This document shows, one piece after another, positions 14,618 through 17,156 of a stretch of DNA of 17,156 nt (positions within the stretch are counted from its first letter, which is position 1; the number at the start of each line of letters is the position of its first letter). Source of the stretch: Candidatus Woesearchaeota archaeon (GTDB lineage: Archaea > Nanobdellota > Nanobdellia > Woesearchaeales > GW2011-AR15); the NCBI GenBank assembly GCA_016934775.1, contig JAFGSP010000154.1, forward strand, positions 1-17,156, in the 5' to 3' direction. Position numbers and translations under genes: made by a program. The notes below the pieces were generated by a model. That model was not told where the DNA came from. It did not search any database and saw only the letters and a program-made list of their open reading frames with translations.

Positions 14618-14661
14618 CCTAAGCCTGTCCCGTTTGACCGCTCCGGCACCTCCGCATTGCT

Positions 14662-14691
14662 GGTATATACCGGATTATCCGCCTTTCGGCG
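14662..14691 (-). other. Three adjoining palindromes in the tRNA leader/promoter
   Basis: GGTATATACC (14662-14671), CGGATTATCCG (14671-14681) and CGCCTTTCGGCG (14680-14691) abut or overlap by 1-2 bp. On the minus strand the last folds as CGCC-GAAA-GGCG with a GNRA loop. They lie just upstream of the tRNA 5' end. Confidence 0.6.
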
Positions 14692-14714
14692 TAGAACAAA
14701 GGACTTTATTTTTG

Positions 14715-14723
14715 TTTATATAA
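14715..14723 (-). promoter_or_regulatory. Candidate TATA box for tRNA-Leu
   Basis: Minus-strand TTATATAAA. Initiation ~24 bp downstream falls near 14691, the edge of the palindrome cluster, predicting a ~36-nt 5' leader for RNase P to remove. Confidence 0.45.
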
Positions 14724-14732
14724 TTTACTCTT

Positions 14733-15218
14733 TTACAACCCGATAATCCGGAGCTCAAACGCGGCTCTCAACAATAATGCCAGGTTTATTACTAAGATTG
14801 AGTATAAAACTTTGTAGAACCTGCTCCTGCTGATGTAGTAGTAGAGCCTAAATATGACGAACAAAGGGAATGTGATGACTTTGCCCAGGAATTTGTGATA
14901 CTGCTGGAACTCTGTGTCTGCCTTCGATGGAGTGGACATGTAGAGTATCGTGAATATGAAGTAGAATTTCAGGGCTTCCATCCAGAGCTCATCGAGGAAT
15001 ATGTTAGCTAAAACTAAGGAGGTGATGAATGCCATGAACGTAGGGGCTGTGGCTATGAGGAAGGATTTAATGATAGATTTCGGGACAGTGTGATTGACAT
15101 AACCTTCTTCAAAAGAGATGTGGACTTTCTTTACTTTAACTCCGAGGATTATGCAGACTAAAAAATGAGAGAACTCATGGAATACAAGGCCGGGAAACAG
15201 CAGTATGTCTGTTAACAT
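14733..15218 (-). CDS. M50-like (site-2-protease-type) membrane zinc metalloprotease
   Basis: A 161-aa integral membrane protein. HEFSH (H14, E15, H18) in the first hydrophobic segment is a HExxH zinc site, preceded by LLFPGLV as in M50-type peptidases. SKAD with D101 after a later helix is a candidate third metal ligand. Other hydrophobic segments lie at about 52-74, 80-95, 113-128 and 138-155. It is much shorter than classical site-2 proteases and has no PDZ or CBS domain, so substrate and role are unknown. ATG 15218 has no Shine-Dalgarno; a TATA box ends 25 bp upstream, so it is predicted leaderless. Its stop lies ~78 bp upstream of the tRNA-Leu 5' end, on the same strand. Confidence 0.8.
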   Translation of the reverse strand: MLTDILLFPGLVFHEFSHFLVCIILGVKVKKVHISFEEGYVNHTVPKSIIKSFLIATAPTFMAFITSLVLANIFLDELWMEALKFYFIFTILYMSTPSKADTEFQQYHKFLGKVITFPLFVIFRLYYYISRSRFYKVLYSILVINLALLLRAAFELRIIGL

Positions 15219-15242
15219 AAGAATGAACTAAGAAGGTCTGGG

Positions 15243-15250
15243 ATATAAAT
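15243..15250 (-). promoter_or_regulatory. TATA box for the metalloprotease gene
   Basis: Minus-strand ATTTATAT ends 25 bp before ATG 15218. It overlaps the edge of the eL37 stop codon region (stop at 15252), so this promoter sits at the very end of the preceding operon. Confidence 0.6.
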
Positions 15251-15251
15251 C

Positions 15252-15434
15252 TTATGAATGCGTTAGGGTCTTTTTCTTCATCCAGGCATATGACCTTATC
15301 TTTGTGGTCTTGCCGTATCCGCATGAGCTGCAGATGCCTGTCTTGAAGTGGAAAGTATGTTCGCCGCATCTCCTGCAGCGGAAATGGGATTTTTTCCCTG
15401 ATTTTTTCCCCATAGAGGGTGTTCCTTTTGTCAT
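15252..15434 (-). CDS. rpl37e: Large ribosomal subunit protein eL37 (L37e)
   Basis: A 60-aa ribosomal protein. TKGTPSMGKKSGK at the N-terminus and the four-Cys zinc ribbon (C20, C23, C35, C38 in CRRC...CSSC) are diagnostic, followed by GYGKTTKIRSYAW. It binds 23S rRNA. ATG 15434 lies 5 nt after the lsm stop codon. The lsm-rpl37e pair is a conserved archaeal arrangement. Confidence 0.96.
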   Translation of the reverse strand: MTKGTPSMGKKSGKKSHFRCRRCGEHTFHFKTGICSSCGYGKTTKIRSYAWMKKKTLTHS

Positions 15435-15439
15435 CTAGA

Positions 15440-15664
15440 TCACTGCGCTGATATTAAGATTATTGTATCTCCCCTTATGAATATTGTTCCTAGCTTTCTC
15501 TTGACTTCTCCGTCAACTCTCTCTTCAGCTTCTTCAAGAACAATATTTATGTGTATGTCAAAAGCCTTCAGCTTTCCGACAAGCTGCTTGTTGTTTTTCA
15601 ACTCAACGATTACTCTTTGGTTCCTTGCTTTGTTCAATGCATCTAACGGTCTTGCTGCTTCCAT
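15440..15664 (-). CDS. Sm-like RNA-binding protein (Lsm)
   Basis: A 74-aa protein that should form a ring (hepta- or hexamer) binding U-rich RNA. Sm1 motif: NQRVIVELKNNKQLVGKLKAFD...INIVLEEAEE. Sm2 motif: GTIFIRGDTIILIS with the hallmark IRG. ATG 15664 is chosen over the upstream TTG 15679 because GAGGTG (15677-15672) is 7 nt before it and the protein then begins MEAARPLDALN as in homologues. First gene of the lsm-rpl37e operon, with TATA box TTTATAAA 41 bp upstream. Confidence 0.96.
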   Translation of the reverse strand: MEAARPLDALNKARNQRVIVELKNNKQLVGKLKAFDIHINIVLEEAEERVDGEVKRKLGTIFIRGDTIILISAQ

Positions 15665-15704
15665 AATGAAACACCTCAAATATAAGCTTTGGATTAGACG
15701 ATTG

Positions 15705-15712
15705 TTTATAAA
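15705..15712 (-). promoter_or_regulatory. TATA box of the lsm-rpl37e operon
   Basis: TTTATAAA, ending 41 bp before ATG 15664. The same spacing is seen for the GyrI-like gene, giving a ~17-nt leader that carries the GAGGTG ribosome-binding site. Confidence 0.65.
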
Positions 15713-15741
15713 ACTTGTGCTTATTATTAGAAAAAAGCAAA

Positions 15742-15751
15742 ACTATATATA
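15742..15751 (+). promoter_or_regulatory. TATA box for the 85-aa acidic protein gene
   Basis: CTATATATAC-type element ending 26 bp before ATG 15777. No Shine-Dalgarno precedes the start, so the transcript is probably leaderless. It is divergent from the lsm promoter, with the two TATA boxes ~30 bp apart. Confidence 0.6.
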
Positions 15752-15776
15752 CTGTAATAATTAGTAAATTATTTAT

Positions 15777-16034
15777 ATGGTAGTTATAAGGGTCGATACT
15801 GCAAAGGATTCCAGGGATGATATAAAAAAAGCAGTTTCTTTTCTCCAGCAGTTCCTTTCTGAAGATGTTTCTGTGAACAGGGATGTATTCAGCAGCCCTG
15901 AACCCGAGCCATCTTCTGGAAGCGCATTCAGCCTTTTCGGCCAGGACCCACAGCCGTCTCCTGATCCTGATCCATCTCTCCAGGAAGAGGAGGATAACGA
16001 TGAAGACCTTGACATAAAACCGATGTTTTATTAA
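15777..16034 (+). CDS. Small acidic protein, unknown function
   Basis: An 85-aa protein. Residues 1-35 look structured (MVVIRVDTAKDSRDDIKKAV, then SFLQQFL). The rest is low-complexity Pro/Ser/Asp/Glu (PEPEPSSGS, PQPSPDPDPS, EEEDNDEDLD) and ends IKPMFY. I recognise no characterised family. No Shine-Dalgarno; a TATA box ends 26 bp before ATG 15777. It precedes archease by 22 bp on the same strand, and the archease TATA-like element overlaps its end. The disordered acidic tail could bind a basic or RNA-linked partner; that is speculation. Confidence 0.75.
   Translation: MVVIRVDTAKDSRDDIKKAVSFLQQFLSEDVSVNRDVFSSPEPEPSSGSAFSLFGQDPQPSPDPDPSLQEEEDNDEDLDIKPMFY
16026..16033 (+). promoter_or_regulatory. 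Candidate TATA box for archease
   Basis: TTTTATTA overlaps the stop codon of the preceding gene and ends 24 bp before ATG 16057, the leaderless spacing. The archease start lacks any Shine-Dalgarno. Confidence 0.4.
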
Positions 16035-16056
16035 TGACTTTGATTTCTCTTTTTCT

Positions 16057-16476
16057 ATGAAGTTCAGGTATTTTGACCACACAGCAGACGCGATGTTTGA
16101 GTCTTACGGCAAGACTATGGACGAGGCTTTTGCTAATGCAGGCCTGGCCATGTTCAATATATTGACAGATATAAGCAAGGTTGAGGCTGTGAAGAGCTTT
16201 GCCGTTAAGGTGTCTGCTGATACTCTAAAGAAGCTGCTGTTTGATTTTTTTGATGAACTGCTATTTTTATTGGATACAGAGCATATGCTTTTTTCAAGGT
16301 TTGATAACCTGAAGATAAAGGGAGAAGAAGGCTCTTATTCATTAGAATGCACTGCTTTCGGCGATCTTGCTTCAAAGTACGAAACTCATGGGGATATCAA
16401 GGCACCGACATACAATGAAATGTCTATAAAGAAAACAGAATCCGGCGTGATAATAAGGGCTGTTGTGGATATCTGA
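16057..16476 (+). CDS. Archease (RtcB RNA ligase activator)
   Basis: A 139-aa archease. The N-terminal KFRYFDHTADAMFESYG is diagnostic, with D7 and D11 as candidate metal ligands. The GDIKAPTYNEMSIKK segment and terminal VVDI (D138) are also typical. Archease speeds the guanylylation and turnover of the tRNA-splicing ligase RtcB and broadens its nucleotide use; it also affects tRNA methylation in some archaea. The link is relevant here because the tRNA-Leu 1.4 kb away carries two introns whose exons must be ligated. No rtcB gene is in the window. ATG 16057 has no Shine-Dalgarno and a TATA-like element 24 bp upstream. Confidence 0.95.
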   Translation: MKFRYFDHTADAMFESYGKTMDEAFANAGLAMFNILTDISKVEAVKSFAVKVSADTLKKLLFDFFDELLFLLDTEHMLFSRFDNLKIKGEEGSYSLECTAFGDLASKYETHGDIKAPTYNEMSIKKTESGVIIRAVVDI

Positions 16477-16478
16477 GG

Positions 16479-16652
16479 CTATTCAAACGCATTATCTATT
16501 TCTTCGTCTTCATCTTCGCTTTTCTCGTAGGCTTCTTCGTAGCCCTTGAGGAAAGCCTCTTCCTCGGGAGACAGCTCATCATCGTCCAGCATCTCTTCAG
16601 CTGATTCCTCTATGGAATCGTCGTACACATCATCATCGTATTCGTCTGACAT
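16479..16652 (-). CDS. 57-aa acidic small protein
   Basis: An open frame from ATG 16652 to TAG 16479-16481 encodes MSDEYDDDVYDDSIEE, a helix-prone middle with LSPEEEAFLKGYEEAYE, and DEEIDNAFE at the end. About half the residues are Asp or Glu. It is convergent with archease, with 2 bp between the stop codons. Minus-strand AATTTAAAAA (16677-16686) ends 25 bp upstream of the ATG, matching the leaderless promoters nearby. That, plus the clean tail-to-tail fit, is why I call it real despite its size. Function unknown. Confidence 0.7.
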   Translation of the reverse strand: MSDEYDDDVYDDSIEESAEEMLDDDELSPEEEAFLKGYEEAYEKSEDEDEEIDNAFE

Positions 16653-16676
16653 AAGAATCGAGGATGATAGTGCTTT

Positions 16677-16686
16677 TTTTTAAATT
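16677..16686 (-). promoter_or_regulatory. TATA box for the 57-aa acidic protein gene
   Basis: Minus-strand AATTTAAAAA ends 25 bp before ATG 16652. The tract is A/T-rich, so the exact hexamer is uncertain. Confidence 0.45.
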
Positions 16687-16876
16687 TTTTGGTTTAAGTG
16701 TAATATGAGAAGAAAATTTACCTGAGCACAGGCACGAACAACAGCCCTATTTTCAGGGACTGGCTGCTTGGTTGGTTTGCCAGCAGGTGATTTGGTTCTT
16801 TTTTCTGTTTTATTCAACCTACAGGTTTATAACTATTTTACCCACCTGGATACTGGAGCATACACATGTTTATATG

Positions 16877-16946
16877 TCAGAAATACCTCTCAGTTATTGA
16901 TTAGATTCTTTGTTGAAATAGAATTTTATAGTCGAGGTATTTCTGA
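16877..16946. repeat. Perfect 13-bp inverted repeat with 44-bp spacer
   Basis: TCAGAAATACCTC (16877-16889) and GAGGTATTTCTGA (16934-16946) are exact reverse complements. An inner pair ATTCT/AGAAT within the spacer can extend the hairpin. Not assigned to any known element. Confidence 0.8.
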
Positions 16947-16948
16947 GC

Positions 16949-17002
16949 ATGATCAAAATATGAGTGACCTAAGGAAAAAATAGAGTCACTCGTTTTTGAC
17001 AT
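16949..17002. repeat. Imperfect ~18-bp inverted repeat, 16-nt loop
   Basis: ATGATCAAAATATGAGTGAC (16949-16968) pairs with 16985-17002 (GTCACTC then GTTTTTGACAT), perfect over the inner 7 bp and near-perfect outside. It starts 2 bp after the 13-bp inverted repeat. It could be a terminator-like hairpin or part of a small mobile element. Confidence 0.65.
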
Positions 17003-17014
17003 ACATTAACTTAA

Positions 17015-17156
17015 AAGTTGATTCTTTTTCAATTAATCAGTGATTATGACAATATAGACAACAACTGCAATCCTGATGATGATGATGTTGGATGCGCAGG
17101 CTGCAGGCCCTCTGAAACAAAACAATGCGGACAGACACTATTTAGCTGGCTTAATA
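17015..17156 (+). CDS. MopE-like Cys/Asp-rich surface-protein segment (partial, no start found, runs off window)
   Basis: The frame opens after TAA 17012-17014 and is open to the window end. It encodes SDYDNIDNNCNPDDDDVG then CAGCRPSETKQCGQTLFSWL. This resembles the metal-binding MopE-type motif followed by a C-x-P-x-E-T-x-x-C-G unit found in many secreted bacterial and archaeal proteins. That motif normally lies inside long proteins, yet here only TTG 17018 could start it and no signal peptide precedes it. It is therefore probably a gene remnant, or a gene whose 5' part was lost or frameshifted upstream in the hairpin region. Only 47 codons are visible. Confidence 0.45.

Larger units (their letters stand above)
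14493..14655 (-). tRNA. tRNA-Leu (anticodon UAG) with two introns
   Basis: Acceptor GCGGAGG (14655-14649) pairs with CCTCCGC (14500-14494), with discriminator A at 14493 and no encoded CCA. The D-stem is CCG/CGG with GG in the loop. The anticodon stem ACAGG/CCTGT encloses spliced loop CUUAGGA, giving anticodon UAG. The long variable arm AGC-UUAGU-GCU and A73 mark it as leucine. The T-stem GCAGG/CCTGT becomes continuous only after a second insertion is removed, giving loop UUCGAAU. Exons are 14655-14618, 14568-14542 and 14511-14493, for a mature body of 84 nt. It is convergent with the kinase gene, 5 bp from its stop. Confidence 0.93.
16687..17014. other. AT-rich stretch without a supported gene
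   Basis: About 330 bp with no convincing coding region. A 71-codon plus-strand frame (16768-16983) lacks a ribosome-binding site, has an uncoded-looking composition and runs through both hairpins listed separately. A minus-strand frame ending at TAA 16720-16722 has only ~32 codons. The stretch may be a degraded or inserted segment between the 57-aa gene and the MopE-like fragment. Confidence 0.5.

Noticed and set aside
14662..14671. GGTATATACC as the tRNA-Leu TATA box
   Set aside because: It is only 7-16 bp from the tRNA 5' end, too close for TBP-directed initiation upstream of the tRNA; the element at 14715-14723 fits better.
15603..16082. Minus-strand 159-codon frame spanning the lsm promoter and the 85-aa gene
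   Set aside because: It overlaps the start of lsm, both divergent promoters and the archease start; its composition is not protein-like.
16768..16983. Plus-strand 71-codon frame between the small acidic gene and the MopE-like fragment
   Set aside because: No Shine-Dalgarno, no TATA at the leaderless distance, no recognisable domain, and it reads through both inverted repeats.

Overview
The window is archaeal. It carries archaeal housekeeping genes (proteasome alpha subunit, SBDS/Sdo1, exosome Rrp4/Rrp41/Rrp42, RNase P Pop5, RNA polymerase RpoK, eL37, an Sm-like protein, archease). TATA boxes sit 23-26 bp upstream of many start codons. A tRNA-Leu contains archaeal bulge-helix-bulge introns. 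Moderate GC, compact spacing, many leaderless genes, small acidic proteins and a DUF5667-like Cys-rich surface protein suggest a DPANN-type archaeon (Woesearchaeota-like). That placement is inference only.

Layout. Positions 1-1448 (+): the end of a MacB/FtsX-type permease and its ATPase. 1572-3182 (+): a secreted coiled-coil and Cys-rich protein. 3187-4913 (-): three monocistronic genes, namely a small four-helix membrane protein, a GyrI-like ligand-binding protein and NAD kinase. 5001-9246 (-): one dense operon, pop5-psmA-sdo1-rrp4-rrp41-rrp42-rpoK, joining RNA processing and decay, protein degradation and transcription. 9365-11337 (-): three unrecognised genes, each with its own promoter; one has a perfect in-frame 51-bp tandem duplication. 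11522-14487 (+): a sugar-type solute-binding lipoprotein gene broken by an 11-bp tandem duplication, then a complete membrane histidine kinase. 14493-14655 (-): tRNA-Leu(UAG) with two introns. 14733-15664 (-): an M50-like membrane metalloprotease and an lsm-eL37 pair. 15777-16476 (+): a small acidic protein and archease, facing a 57-aa acidic protein (16479-16652, -). 16653-17156: an AT-rich stretch with two hairpins, then a MopE-like Cys/Asp-rich coding fragment that leaves the window.

Two initiation modes can be separated. Single or first genes often have a TATA box 23-26 bp before the start codon and no Shine-Dalgarno, so they are probably leaderless. Genes inside operons, and some first genes, have GGTGAT- or GGAGGT-type sites, and these sites often move the start codon downstream of the longest open frame.

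The most unusual items are the tRNA-Leu with a second, T-loop intron; the solute-binding-protein gene whose only lesion is an 11-bp tandem duplication, next to a histidine kinase and with no ABC permease in view; and the multi-module Cys-rich surface protein.
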